From Oligoflexia bacterium (GTDB lineage Bacteria; Bdellovibrionota; UBA1018), in NCBI GenBank assembly GCA_023701205.1, contig JAMPXJ010000031.1, positions 1-56,138 on the forward strand: 56,138 bases of DNA. Reading direction: 5' to 3'. Positions 35,237-43,729 of the stretch are shown here, one piece after another. Positions within the stretch are counted from its first letter, which is position 1. Each line of letters starts with the position of its first letter. The notes below the pieces were generated by a model, which saw nothing but the letters and a program-made list of their open reading frames with translations, had not been told where the DNA came from and searched no databases. Position numbers and translations under genes: made by a program.

Positions 35237-35268
35237 AGGCCCTTCTCAGGCCGCTGAAAAGAGGGCCT
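35237..35268. repeat. Hairpin between convergent genes
   Basis: Inverted repeat AGGCCCT (35237-35243) and AGGGCCT (35262-35268), 7 bp with an 18-nt loop. No U-run on either strand, so it is not a canonical terminator, though its place between two converging genes suggests transcript-end folding. Confidence 0.4.
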
Positions 35269-35340
35269 TCCCTGGCCCGAGGCGATTATCGTCCGCTCTC
35301 AGCGACCGGCTTTCCGCGGCCGCCGCTCAGTGACCTCTCT

Positions 35341-35733
35341 TCAGGCAGTGATCGCCTCCGCTTCCGCGGCAGTCTCGGTGGCCGCCTTGCGATTGCCACC
35401 GCCTCCGCCGCTGAGGAAGCTGACGTTCTCGAGATGCACCTCGAAGGACATGCGCGCGTCCCCGGACTTGGTCTCGTACTTGTGGCTCCGCATACTTCCC
35501 TCGACAAAGACCGTCTGGCCTTTCTTGAGATACTGCGCACAGAGCTCACCCTGCTTGCCCCAAGCGACGATCCGATGCCATTGGGTTTCCTCGGTCGACT
35601 CCTGGTCCCCTTCCTTCAACCGACGGGAAGTCGCCAGAGGGAAGTGCACCACCGCGACCCCGCTCTTGGTTTCCCGCTGGATGGGGTCGGAGCCCAGTCG
35701 GCCGATCAGGATCACTTTATTCACGTCTTTCAT
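35341..35733 (-). CDS. ssb: Single-stranded DNA-binding protein
   Basis: 130 residues: an OB-fold SSB domain (MKDVNKVILIGRLGSDPIQR, then FPLATSRRLKEGDQE, TQWHRIVAWGKQGELCAQYL and KKGQTVFVEGSMRSHKYET) followed by a short Gly- and Ala/Glu-rich tail. The tail ends AEAEAITA and lacks the acidic DDDIPF-type tip that recruits partners such as RecG, RecO and PriA. Either this is an accessory SSB paralogue, or the tip function is lost. A good ribosome site (AGGAGGT) precedes the ATG. Confidence 0.92.
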   Translation of the reverse strand: MKDVNKVILIGRLGSDPIQRETKSGVAVVHFPLATSRRLKEGDQESTEETQWHRIVAWGKQGELCAQYLKKGQTVFVEGSMRSHKYETKSGDARMSFEVHLENVSFLSGGGGGNRKAATETAAEAEAITA

Positions 35734-35864
35734 TCATCAATACCTCCTGCCGGGGGATTTGCGATTGTCGTGCCGCGTCAGTCTCGGTTTTTTCGCTTCC
35801 CTCCGGAGCGTTCCGGACTCTCCTCCGTGTTCCCAGACCCGCCTTGCCTGTTGGTGCGCTTCGC

Positions 35865-35870
35865 TATAAG
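35865..35870 (+). promoter_or_regulatory. Predicted -10 element
   Basis: TATAAG at 35865-35870, 26 nt before the ATG at 35897, with an AAAAGGGG ribosome site between. A TTGCCT lies 15 bp upstream as a poor -35. Confidence 0.35.
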
Positions 35871-35896
35871 TTACCGGCCAGACAAAAGGGGCCTTC

Positions 35897-37024
35897 ATGG
35901 GAAAATTCGGAATTCACCTGGTCTCGACAATTCCCGCGCTCCTTCTGGCTTTCGCGCCTCCCGCGCTCGCTGCACGGAGTTTGGAATACTGGGAGCAGGA
36001 CCTCACCCATCCGGTGTGCACGAGTTCAGTTACTTATTCCCGAGAGTTCGTCTCCACCGTGATCCCGGCCGACCTCGCCCGGCCCGCCTCCGGCGGGACG
36101 GAAGCAAATCGGGAATTCAGTGTTCGCATTCTGCGCGAAGATCACGGACAGCTCCGGGGCGTCGCGCGCATTCCCGTCAGGCTCTACGCGCCCGGCGTCT
36201 TTCAACGGCTGCAGGCGGAAACCGACCTTGACGGGATCGCCCGGATCAAGGGCTCTTGCTATCCCGGAACGCGGACCTTCCTGGTGGCGACCCTGTGGCA
36301 GCCGCGATTCCAAGTTACCAACGGACTGCTCCCCTATCAGCTCACCGCCGAGGTGCCCTGCGGAGAGGCTACGGAGATCGTCTACCGCGAGAACAGCGCC
36401 GGCGCCAACGTCCTGGGCATCTGGGAGATCGCCGCGCGCAGCGAGCGCAAGCTTGAGGCTGCCGTTGGCCTTTCCTTTTGGAAACTTCCCATCGAGCTCA
36501 TCTGGCCCGCCAAAGCGGACCATTATGGTTCAGGAAAAGTGCATCTGGTCTCCGGGACCCATTGGGATATCGTCGGGCATGAGCTCGCTCATGCCTTCTA
36601 CGCCCAGGCGGGGCTGGGAGTATTCGCCCAGGGCGCGCACCGCATCGACGAGTGCTATTCGCCCGAGCTTGCCTTCGCCGAAGGCTGGGCCACGTTTTTT
36701 TCGGCCTGGCTGAGCCTGGATCTCGAAGATCCCGACCCGATGTTCGAATTCCTCTCCCCCCGAGTCGCGCCGGTCCGGATCGAGAATATCCCTCAGGACG
36801 TTTGCCAAGGCGAGACGAACGAGTGGCGCGTCGCCGCCTTCTTCTGGGATTTGGTCGACCGCCACGAGGACGGCGAAAACCTGGAGATTCCGTTCGGCCT
36901 TCTCTGGAAAGCGCTGAGGGGCACGCGTACGGCCTCGGCCTCCCAAGCCCGCGATTCCCTCATCGAAGGCGGCGTGGATCGGGGGAAGCTGGACCAGGTT
37001 TGGAAGCTTGATTTCGGCAAGTGA
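35897..37024 (+). CDS. Secreted gluzincin-type metallopeptidase
   Basis: 375 residues with a signal peptide (hydrophobic HLVSTIPALLLAFAPPALA). The mature N-terminal 150 residues are beta-rich and look like a carboxypeptidase-regulatory or prealbumin-like fold (TDLDGIARIKGSCYPG). The catalytic part has GHELAH (H228, E229, H232) with a third ligand E262 in AFAEGWATFFS, 30 residues later: a gluzincin pattern. Several cysteines probably form disulfides. Substrate is unknown. It precedes the pal cluster with a 19-nt gap, but its own -10 at 35865 argues that it is not simply part of that cluster's promoter. Confidence 0.75.
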   Translation: MGKFGIHLVSTIPALLLAFAPPALAARSLEYWEQDLTHPVCTSSVTYSREFVSTVIPADLARPASGGTEANREFSVRILREDHGQLRGVARIPVRLYAPGVFQRLQAETDLDGIARIKGSCYPGTRTFLVATLWQPRFQVTNGLLPYQLTAEVPCGEATEIVYRENSAGANVLGIWEIAARSERKLEAAVGLSFWKLPIELIWPAKADHYGSGKVHLVSGTHWDIVGHELAHAFYAQAGLGVFAQGAHRIDECYSPELAFAEGWATFFSAWLSLDLEDPDPMFEFLSPRVAPVRIENIPQDVCQGETNEWRVAAFFWDLVDRHEDGENLEIPFGLLWKALRGTRTASASQARDSLIEGGVDRGKLDQVWKLDFGK

Positions 37025-37043
37025 ATCCGTGTATCTTATTTTC

Positions 37044-37553
37044 ATGAAATCGAACCAGATGATTCGCCGTTTCGCCATGCTTGCCATGCTTGCCTCTCTT
37101 CTTTCCGTCGCGGCTTGCGCCGGTAAGAAGCCAGCCGAAGAACAGCCCGACTCGGCCGTTCCGAACGCGGTCGATGCCGATGAGAACGCCACGGGTGATT
37201 CCGATTCGGGCAAGGCGCTCGGCCTGCAGACCGTGCACTTTCCGTATGACTCCTTCGCGCTCGACGCGGAAGGCAAGACGGTCCTCGCCGCGAATGCCCA
37301 GATTCTCAAGGACAAGAGCAGCGTGAAGATCCAGATCGAGGGCCACTGTGACCAGCGCGGTGGCATCCAGTACAATATCGCATTGGGTGAAAAGCGCGCG
37401 AACGCGGTCAAAAATCATCTCGTCGAGCAGGGGATTCCCGCCGATCGCATCACCACGATCAGCTTCGGCAAGGAGCGCCCCTTGGATGCGGGAGCGACCG
37501 AGGAAGCCTACGGCAAGAATCGCCGCGCCAATTTCGTGATCACCTCGAAGTAA
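37044..37553 (+). CDS. pal: Peptidoglycan-associated lipoprotein Pal
   Basis: 169 residues (ATG at 37044 or 37059). Lipobox LLSVAAC gives an outer-membrane anchor; then an acidic linker and an OmpA-like C-terminal domain: LQTVHFPYDSFALD, VKIQIEGHCDQRGGIQYNIA and KRANAVKNHLVEQG, ending SFGKERPLDAGATEEAYGKN, with the TD/ERPxD-type peptidoglycan-binding residues (D and R). It tethers the outer membrane to the cell wall and normally works with TolB. The rest of the Tol system (tolQRAB) is not in the window, but a YbgF/CpoB-like gene follows two genes later. Confidence 0.93.
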   Translation: MKSNQMIRRFAMLAMLASLLSVAACAGKKPAEEQPDSAVPNAVDADENATGDSDSGKALGLQTVHFPYDSFALDAEGKTVLAANAQILKDKSSVKIQIEGHCDQRGGIQYNIALGEKRANAVKNHLVEQGIPADRITTISFGKERPLDAGATEEAYGKNRRANFVITSK

Positions 37554-37554
37554 A

Positions 37555-38064
37555 ATGGCAGCTGCTCGCGCCGGGAGCTCAGTCTGGGCCTTTGTGCTGG
37601 CCTTGGGCCTGAGCCTGGGCACGGCTTCCTGCTCGATTTTCGCTACTCGGCCGGTTCAGGAAATGAGCGATGCCGCGGCCGCCATCCGCGCCGCGCGAGA
37701 AGTGCAGGCTGAAACGCTGTCGCCCGAATACTTCCGTCAGGCGAACGAATGGTTCGGCAAAGCCCGAAGAGAGTATAAGTTCCGGAACTTCCACGAGGCG
37801 CGCGCTTACATCAAGAAGGCGCGGCGCTATGCCGAACAGGCGGAATTCGAAGCGATCCGCGCCAACGGTACGCGAGCCGAAGCCTCCCCCGAACCTCACC
37901 CCGAGAATCCATCGGCAAGCGAGTCGCACGTTTCTTCCGAAAGCGAATACGCGACTCCAACACCGATCCCGGCCGGGAACTACGTGGAATCCGCCCCTCC
38001 GGAACCCCAACCCGAGGCCGGCGCGAGCCCTGGCCCGACGAAGATCGAAGTACCCAACCCGTAA
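37555..38064 (+). CDS. DUF4398-domain lipoprotein
   Basis: 169 residues, starting 1 nt after the pal stop. The signal ends LGTASC, a lipobox-like site (GTASC), so a lipid anchor is likely. The middle (about 35-105) is an alpha-helical DUF4398 domain with the pattern AAAAIRAAREVQAE, SPEYFRQANEWFGKARREYK and ARAYIKKARRYAEQAEFEA. The C-terminal third is Pro/Glu/Ser-rich and disordered. DUF4398 proteins are commonly encoded beside OmpA/Pal-type proteins, so it probably works at the outer membrane with Pal; the mechanism is unknown. Confidence 0.82.
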   Translation: MAAARAGSSVWAFVLALGLSLGTASCSIFATRPVQEMSDAAAAIRAAREVQAETLSPEYFRQANEWFGKARREYKFRNFHEARAYIKKARRYAEQAEFEAIRANGTRAEASPEPHPENPSASESHVSSESEYATPTPIPAGNYVESAPPEPQPEAGASPGPTKIEVPNP

Positions 38065-38108
38065 GGCGCCCTTGCTCCGCAAGGCGGGGAATGGCAGGAT
38101 AGTTCCAT

Positions 38109-38822
38109 ATGAAATCCCCTTTAGTTCTATCGCTTTCGCTCGCCGTGCTTCTCTCCGGTTGCCTGAAAAGCCGCCTTCAGATCCGAGAGGACGGCGACGG
38201 CCCTTCGAAGCCCGTTCCCGCCCAGATCCAGGAGGTCCCGCCCCAAAGTCATGTGGTCGACGAGCTCAAGAACGAGATCACCCGCCTTGCGGGAAGACTC
38301 GAGGATCTCGAACGCTCCAAGCCGGATCCCAACGCGGCGGCGCTCCAGAAAGAAGAGATCAAGAAGCTCGAAGCGCGCATCCAGGAGCTCGAGAACGCGC
38401 AGATCCAGCTGATCGAAGCCATGAAGAAGATGCATGAGGCGAAGCCCGCCGCTCCCGCCGCGGCCGATCCCGGCAGCTTCGAGAAGGCCAAGGCGAACTT
38501 CGAGGCGGGCAACTACGACCTGGCCATCGAGGGCCTCTCGGGCTATCTCCGGAGCCCCAAGCCGCCCCGGGCAGAAGAGGCCACTTATCTGCGGGGCGAA
38601 GCTTATTTCATCACCAAACAGTACAAGAAAGCGATCGTGGACTTCTCGCGTTTCCCGGAGAAATTCAGCCGCTCCAAGCGCCTTCCCGGCGCGCTATGGA
38701 AAATCGGCCAATCCTTCGAGTCGCTCGGGATGAAGGATGACGCCAAGGGCTTCTATCAGGAGCTCATCGAGAAATTCCCGAAGGCCCCCGAAACGAAGAA
38801 AGCCCGGGCGAAGCTCAAGTGA
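38109..38822 (+). CDS. CpoB/YbgF-like TPR lipoprotein
   Basis: 237 residues. Lipobox VLLSGC, so lipid-anchored rather than soluble as in E. coli CpoB. A coiled coil follows (about 50-120: DELKNEITRLAGRLEDLERS, EEIKKLEARIQELENAQIQL), the trimerisation region of YbgF. The C-terminal TPR region is the family hallmark: FEKAKANFEAGNYDLAIEGL, AEEATYLRGEAYFITKQYKK and ALWKIGQSFESLGMKDDAK, ending KFPKAPETKKARAKLK. CpoB coordinates peptidoglycan synthesis with Tol-Pal constriction; the gene order with pal and DUF4398 supports this. Its stop overlaps the next gene's start by 4 nt. Confidence 0.88.
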   Translation: MKSPLVLSLSLAVLLSGCLKSRLQIREDGDGPSKPVPAQIQEVPPQSHVVDELKNEITRLAGRLEDLERSKPDPNAAALQKEEIKKLEARIQELENAQIQLIEAMKKMHEAKPAAPAAADPGSFEKAKANFEAGNYDLAIEGLSGYLRSPKPPRAEEATYLRGEAYFITKQYKKAIVDFSRFPEKFSRSKRLPGALWKIGQSFESLGMKDDAKGFYQELIEKFPKAPETKKARAKLK

Positions 38823-40372
38823 AAACCCCGCTCGCCTTGCTCCTTTCCTGCGCTTTCCTTCTGTCGCTGCACGCGCCCGGCGCCCGCGCCGCGACGATCA
38901 TCCATTCGAACGACGTGCTGGGCGAGCTCGAGCCTTGCGGCTGCCGCAACAATCCCCAAGGAGGCTTGGCCCGCAAGGCCAACTGGCTCCGGAAGCTCGG
39001 GGATGACTCTCTTCTTCAGCTCGACGCGGGCGACCTGCTTTTTCCGACGGATACCGTCCCCGACCTGCTCGCGGAACAATGGAAGGTCCAGGCCCGCTTC
39101 CATCTGAAGGCGTTACAGCAGCTCAAGCATGATGCCGTCGTCCCGGGCGAGAAGGATTTCGCCCTGGGCTTCCTGGCGTTCGAGGAGCTTCGCAAGAAAG
39201 CCAAGCTCCGCTTCCTGGCGGCCAACCTCTCGCGCAAGAACGGCAAAAAGGCTTTCGACGGCTCGGCCGTCTTCACGCGAAAGACCCGCGAAGGCAAGCC
39301 GCTCCGGATCGCGGTGCTGGGGCTCGTCGGCGAGGCTCTCACCTGGCCGCCTGAGTTGCGCGCCAGCTCCGCCATCGCGGCCGCGCGCCGCGAGGTCCCC
39401 GCCCTCCGCAGGAAAGCCGACCTGGTCGTCGCGCTGACCCACCAGGGCTTCGAAAAGGACCGCGAGCTGGCCAAAGCGGTGCCCGGGATCGACCTGATCG
39501 TGGGCGGGCACACCCAGTCTTTCCTCCAGAAGCCCGTGCGGGAAGGGAAGACGTGGATCTTCCAGTCTTCCTTCCGCAACCAGTATATCGGCGCGATTCC
39601 GGTCCCTTTCGACGGGAAGGATTATCAGCTCACCTCCCTCGACGCCGGGTTCGACTCGCCGGCCGAGTCGCCCAACGAGCTGGATCGGACCGTGCTGGAA
39701 TTCAAATCGGCTGTCTCCGAGATCAATACGACGAAACAGGCGTCGCTCGAGCAAGGCTCCGCTCCTGCGGGAGGCGCCACCCGGATCCAGACCTTCGGGG
39801 CCTGCGGGCAGTGCCACCTGAAACAGTTCGACTTCTGGCGGAAGACACCGCACGTCAAGGCGCTCGCATCGCTGATCGAGAAGCAGCAAGCACTGAACAA
39901 GGAGTGCCTGGAATGTCACAGCGTCGGGCTCGGCCGTCCGGGAGGTTTCGGCGACGTCGCCCAGCCCGGCGCCCTGGCCAAGACGGGGGAGGACGAATCC
40001 TTGCAACCGCTCGGCCCTGACGAGCTGGCCGCCTTGCTGAAATCGCTGCAGTCCGCGGAAAACCTCGATTCTTCCGTGAAGTTGCGCGCGACCGACGCCA
40101 TCGCGTATCCGATGAAGGAGGCCTTGAGCCTGATCCGCAAGACCTGGGCCCCGGTTCAATGCGAGAACTGCCATGCGACGGGCGGCGCGCATCCTTTCGG
40201 CGGCGCCTATTCGAAGAACGTCGAAACCGCGGCCTGCCTGAAATGCCATACCGTTGACAAAGCGCCAGAGTGGTATACGAAGTCAGGCCAGCTCGATGCG
40301 GAAAAAGTGCAGGCCAAGCGCGCGCAGGTCAGCTGCCCCGCGGGCGAGCTCGCTCCGCCGGATGAGCCCTGA
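38819..40372 (+). CDS. Metallophosphatase-like domain fused to tetrahaem cytochrome c
   Basis: 517 residues with a signal peptide (TPLALLLSCAFLLSLHAPGA). Residues 26-300 are a 5'-nucleotidase/SoxB-like metallophosphatase fold: IIHSNDVLGELEPCGC, LLQLDAGDLLF, ADLVVALTHQGFEKDRELAK and DLIVGGHTQS. The N-terminal DxH is altered to NDVLG with a CGC after it, so metal binding may differ. Residues 325-480 hold four CxxCH haem sites (329-333, 363-367, 448-452, 473-477) in cytochrome-c554-like spacing. Periplasmic, needs haem maturation. A phosphatase or thiosulfohydrolase-like domain joined to electron transfer is plausible. Overlaps the CpoB-like gene by 4 nt, so it is translationally coupled to it. 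Confidence 0.85.
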   Translation: MKTPLALLLSCAFLLSLHAPGARAATIIHSNDVLGELEPCGCRNNPQGGLARKANWLRKLGDDSLLQLDAGDLLFPTDTVPDLLAEQWKVQARFHLKALQQLKHDAVVPGEKDFALGFLAFEELRKKAKLRFLAANLSRKNGKKAFDGSAVFTRKTREGKPLRIAVLGLVGEALTWPPELRASSAIAAARREVPALRRKADLVVALTHQGFEKDRELAKAVPGIDLIVGGHTQSFLQKPVREGKTWIFQSSFRNQYIGAIPVPFDGKDYQLTSLDAGFDSPAESPNELDRTVLEFKSAVSEINTTKQASLEQGSAPAGGATRIQTFGACGQCHLKQFDFWRKTPHVKALASLIEKQQALNKECLECHSVGLGRPGGFGDVAQPGALAKTGEDESLQPLGPDELAALLKSLQSAENLDSSVKLRATDAIAYPMKEALSLIRKTWAPVQCENCHATGGAHPFGGAYSKNVETAACLKCHTVDKAPEWYTKSGQLDAEKVQAKRAQVSCPAGELAPPDEP

Positions 40373-40396
40373 AGAAACGCCCAAAGAAGGCCAGAC

Positions 40397-41470
40397 ATGA
40401 ACCTCATTCTTGGAATCGAGTCCTCCTGTGACGAGTGCAGCGCCTCGGTCGTGCGCTACTCGCCGCGCGCTCCGCTCGAGGTCCTGAGCGTCTCCACCTT
40501 CTCGCAGGTCCGGATCCACCAGCCCTATGGCGGTGTCGTCCCCGAAATCGCCTCGCGCAATCACCTCGAGACAGTCAACCAGATGATCGACGGCGCGCTC
40601 TCTGAAGCGGGGATCGGCGCGAATGCGCTCGACGCGATCGCCGTCACGAACCGCCCCGGGCTCGTGGGCGCGCTGCTCGTAGGGATCAGCGCCGCCAAAG
40701 CCATGGCCTATGCGCTCGGCAAGCCCCTCGTTCCCGTGCACCACCTCGAGGGCCATGCCGTCAGTGTCTTTCTCGACCAGCAGGCGCGCGCGGACGAACT
40801 TCCGCTCCCGATGCTGCTCGCAGTGGTTTCGGGCGGGCACACGAACCTCTACGTGATGAGGACGCATCCGGAGCTCTGGCAGCCGGACTTCCTGCGACGC
40901 TCGCTCGTAGGTCGCTCCCGCGACGATGCCGCGGGCGAGGCTTTCGACAAGACCGCCAAGATTCTGGGCTTCCCGTATCCCGGCGGAGCATGGATCGACA
41001 AGGCCGCGCGGGACGGTGATCCCGCCGCATTCCCCTTCCCGCGCGCGCTACCCCAGAAAGCGACGCTTGATTTCTCGTTCAGCGGCCTGAAGACTGCCGT
41101 CGCGCTCACGGCCGAGAAGCTCCGCTCGGAAGGCACGCTCGAGGCGCGCCTGGCCGATCTTTGCGCCTCGATCCAGGAGGCGATCGTCGATGCGCTGCTG
41201 ACGAAGATCTTTCTCGCCATCCGCGAGAACGGCTGCCGCTCCCTGGCGATCGTCGGCGGGGTGGCCGCCAACAGCCGCCTGCGCGCGCGGCTGGAGGCCG
41301 AATGGCGCTCTCATCGACTCGAGGTCCCGCCTCTTTTCCCGAAACCGGCCTACTGCACGGATAACGCGGCGATGATCGCCGGCGCGGGCGCGTTCCGCTT
41401 CCGGCAGGGGCAGTTCCTGCGAGAGCTCGACCTGCTTTCGCTCAACGCAATCGCCAACCCGGAGCTCTGA
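40397..41470 (+). CDS. tsaD: tRNA threonylcarbamoyladenosine synthesis protein TsaD
   Basis: 357 residues. TsaD transfers the threonylcarbamoyl group onto A37 of ANN-decoding tRNAs with TsaB and TsaE. ASKHA-fold motifs are LILGIESSCDECSASVV, VPVHHLEGHAVSVF (metal-binding HxxxH), VVSGGHTNLYVM, ARDDAAGEAFDKTAKILGF-like sequence (SRDDAAGEAFDK), FSFSGLKTAV and IVGGVAANSRLR, with a final CTDNAAMIAGAG. Length and motif order match the family. It is followed after 1 nt by rsmA. Confidence 0.96.
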   Translation: MNLILGIESSCDECSASVVRYSPRAPLEVLSVSTFSQVRIHQPYGGVVPEIASRNHLETVNQMIDGALSEAGIGANALDAIAVTNRPGLVGALLVGISAAKAMAYALGKPLVPVHHLEGHAVSVFLDQQARADELPLPMLLAVVSGGHTNLYVMRTHPELWQPDFLRRSLVGRSRDDAAGEAFDKTAKILGFPYPGGAWIDKAARDGDPAAFPFPRALPQKATLDFSFSGLKTAVALTAEKLRSEGTLEARLADLCASIQEAIVDALLTKIFLAIRENGCRSLAIVGGVAANSRLRARLEAEWRSHRLEVPPLFPKPAYCTDNAAMIAGAGAFRFRQGQFLRELDLLSLNAIANPEL

Positions 41471-41471
41471 A

Positions 41472-42278
41472 ATGCCCGCGCAAGGAAAACGCCGAGCTCT
41501 CGGCCAGCACTTTCTCAAGGACCGCTCCATCTGCAAGCTGATCGCGGAAACCGGCATCCAGCTCGCACGCGAGCACGCCTGCCGCACGCTGCTTGAGATC
41601 GGACCCGGAAAAGGCGCGATTACCGACCCGCTGGTCACCCTTCGTCCCGAAGCCCCCTCGATCGAACGATTCGTGCTGGCGGAGCGCGATCGCGATTTCG
41701 TGAGCGCCTGGCGCTCGCGGGCGGTGACCGAAGCCGTCGAAGAGGGCGACTTTCTCGAGCTTCCGGAGGAGCGGTGGCTGGCTCCGCCGCCGGTCGCCGT
41801 GGTTTCCAATCTCCCCTACTCCGCCGGCACCGCCATCGTCGCGCGGCTCGCGCGGCACCCCGAGACGATTCCCTTCATGGTGCTCATGTTCCAGGCCGAG
41901 GTCGCGCAGCGGCTTCGCGCCGAGCGCGGCACCAAGGACTGGGGCAGCCTCTCGATCTGGATCCAGAACCGCTGGGACGTGCGGAAGCTCTGCCTGGTCC
42001 CGCCCGAGGCGTTCAGCCCGCCTCCCCAGGTCAAGTCCGAGGTCATCGTGCTGACCCGCCGGAGCGCGCCGCGGATCGCGGTATCGGACGAGGCGGTCTG
42101 GGAAAAACTCCTGAAAGCCTGCTTCGCCCATCGCCGCAAGATGCTGCGAGCCTCGCTCCGCTCGGCGCAACCTTATCTCCGAGCCCTCCAAGCCTCGGGC
42201 ATCGACCCCACCAAACGGGCCGAGGCGCTGGACTGGGAGGAGTGGGCTCGGCTTTACAGCGAAACGGAAGCGCCTTAG
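41472..42278 (+). CDS. rsmA: 16S rRNA dimethyladenosine transferase RsmA (KsgA)
   Basis: 268 residues. The enzyme dimethylates two adenines in the 3' terminal stem-loop of 16S rRNA using S-adenosylmethionine. Motifs are RRALGQHFLKDRSICK, LLEIGPGKGAITDPL (motif I), the catalytic NLPYSAGTAIV (motif IV) and FMVLMFQAEVAQRL, then VPPEAFSPPPQVKSEVIVL. The C-terminal helices include CFAHRRKMLRASL and PTKRAEALDWEEW. It sits 1 nt after the tsaD stop in the same operon. Confidence 0.95.
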   Translation: MPAQGKRRALGQHFLKDRSICKLIAETGIQLAREHACRTLLEIGPGKGAITDPLVTLRPEAPSIERFVLAERDRDFVSAWRSRAVTEAVEEGDFLELPEERWLAPPPVAVVSNLPYSAGTAIVARLARHPETIPFMVLMFQAEVAQRLRAERGTKDWGSLSIWIQNRWDVRKLCLVPPEAFSPPPQVKSEVIVLTRRSAPRIAVSDEAVWEKLLKACFAHRRKMLRASLRSAQPYLRALQASGIDPTKRAEALDWEEWARLYSETEAP

Positions 42279-42325
42279 CAAGCAGCCATTTTCCACAAGC
42301 CGGCCGATTTGTGTATGATGGCGCT

Positions 42326-43711
42326 ATGCCATCGCTTCCCGCTCTCGGACCCCGACTCCCGTCTTTCAGCCGTGTTTGGCCGACGCTCGCGGCCGCGGCG
42401 CTCGCGTTCAGCCCGGGTGCGCGCGCGAATATCGGCGAGACGTACGGCTTCGGCTCGCGCAGCTCGGCGCTGGCCGGCGCTTCCGCGGCGGCGGGCTTCA
42501 ACGGCTTCGCGGCCTACGCCAATCCCGCGGGTCTCGCGCTGGTCGCCCCTGCGGGCCGGAGCCTGGCCTTGGACGTCGGTTTTCTTTACATGGACCCGTC
42601 GTTTCTGCCGATCGAGAACGTCACCATCACGAATGACTACATCGGCGACACCCTGACCCAGGGAAACGTCGATACCTCCTACCGGGCCACGGTGGGCCAG
42701 AGCCTGGGCGCGGCGTTCAAGCTCACCGATCGGTTCAATCTGACCGCGGGGCTGGTGAGTTTCCTCCCTTTCAATCAGATCGCCTTCCTGGATACCGGCG
42801 AGACCTATCATCCGGAGTACGTACTTTACCGGGCCCGCACCCAGCGGCCCCAGGTCGAAGCGGCGCTCGGCGCGAGCCTTCTCCCGACGCTTCACGTGGG
42901 CGCGGGTTTCCACCTCGGCTTCTCGCTGACGAATTCGGCGACGGTGTTTCTCTCCACGCTCAGCAACAAGCCTTCGTCGATGCGCTTCACCGCAAGCATG
43001 AAGGCAAAAACCAGCCCCTACCTGGGGGTGCTGTGGACCCCTTCGCCGCAGTTCTCCGCGGGCAGCGTGGTGAGGTTCCCCCTCACCTCGGGCAACTCCA
43101 TGGCGCTCAAGACCGCCGCGCGGGCGGGCGGACTCGGGAGCTTCGATTTCAACTTCCTGGCGAGCGCGGCCCTTTTTTACGATCCGCTCAGCATCGAGAC
43201 GGGCCTGAGCTATGAGCCCGCTCCGGGACTCCGAACCTCGCTGCAGCTGGATTTCCAAGCCTGGCGCGACTACGAGTTCCCGGCCCTGCGGCTTGAAAGG
43301 TGCTCCGAAAGCGACCCTTCCTGCGGTGTTCCGATCACGAGCAGCCTCAATCCCGGCTTCCCGCTGCGCAACCTTCTCATTCCCCGCATCGCCGAAGAGA
43401 TCACCCTGGGCGCCACCACGTTGCGGGCGGGCTACGCATATCGCCGCGGCATTTTCGAAGCATCTCCGTCGGGAGCAGGCAACTATCTCGATCCCACGCG
43501 CCATCAGTTCAGCCTCGGAGCGGGGCATCGCTTCAGCCAGCTTCAAATCGACCTGCATCTCGCCTATCACAGCCTCATGACCGAGCATGTCGCAAAGAGC
43601 GCCGGAGACGAGGCAGGAAACGGTTTCGGTGACCGCAAGATCGGAGCGCCGGGCTACGACGCGGGTGGAAAAATCCTGGGCGGCGGGGTATCTGTCTCTT
43701 GGTTGTTTTAG
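42326..43711 (+). CDS. FadL/OMPP1-like outer-membrane beta-barrel
   Basis: 461 residues. The frame is open far upstream through rsmA in another phase, but ATG 42326 gives a proper signal peptide (TLAAAALAFSPGARA). The mature start NIGETYGFGSRSSALAGASA, then AAYANPAGLALV, is the OMPP1/FadL pattern (glycine-rich segment then NPAxL). The rest is alternating amphipathic strands ending in an aromatic-terminal barrel strand (SVSWLF), the usual BAM-recognition C-terminus. Such barrels take up hydrophobic compounds; the acyl-CoA synthetase four genes away (44885) could process imported fatty acids. Confidence 0.78.
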   Translation: MPSLPALGPRLPSFSRVWPTLAAAALAFSPGARANIGETYGFGSRSSALAGASAAAGFNGFAAYANPAGLALVAPAGRSLALDVGFLYMDPSFLPIENVTITNDYIGDTLTQGNVDTSYRATVGQSLGAAFKLTDRFNLTAGLVSFLPFNQIAFLDTGETYHPEYVLYRARTQRPQVEAALGASLLPTLHVGAGFHLGFSLTNSATVFLSTLSNKPSSMRFTASMKAKTSPYLGVLWTPSPQFSAGSVVRFPLTSGNSMALKTAARAGGLGSFDFNFLASAALFYDPLSIETGLSYEPAPGLRTSLQLDFQAWRDYEFPALRLERCSESDPSCGVPITSSLNPGFPLRNLLIPRIAEEITLGATTLRAGYAYRRGIFEASPSGAGNYLDPTRHQFSLGAGHRFSQLQIDLHLAYHSLMTEHVAKSAGDEAGNGFGDRKIGAPGYDAGGKILGGGVSVSWLF

Positions 43712-43729
43712 GGAACTTTGGGAATCCTC

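Noticed and set aside
35286..35549. 87-codon minus-strand ORF overlapping the ssb end, considered as a frameshifted ssb tail
   Set aside because: Arginine/serine-rich shadow composition and no acidic tip, so it does not explain the missing SSB C-terminus.
41774..42325. N-terminal extension of the FadL-like gene through rsmA
   Set aside because: The extension is out of phase with rsmA and arginine/histidine-rich; a proper signal peptide starts at ATG 42326.
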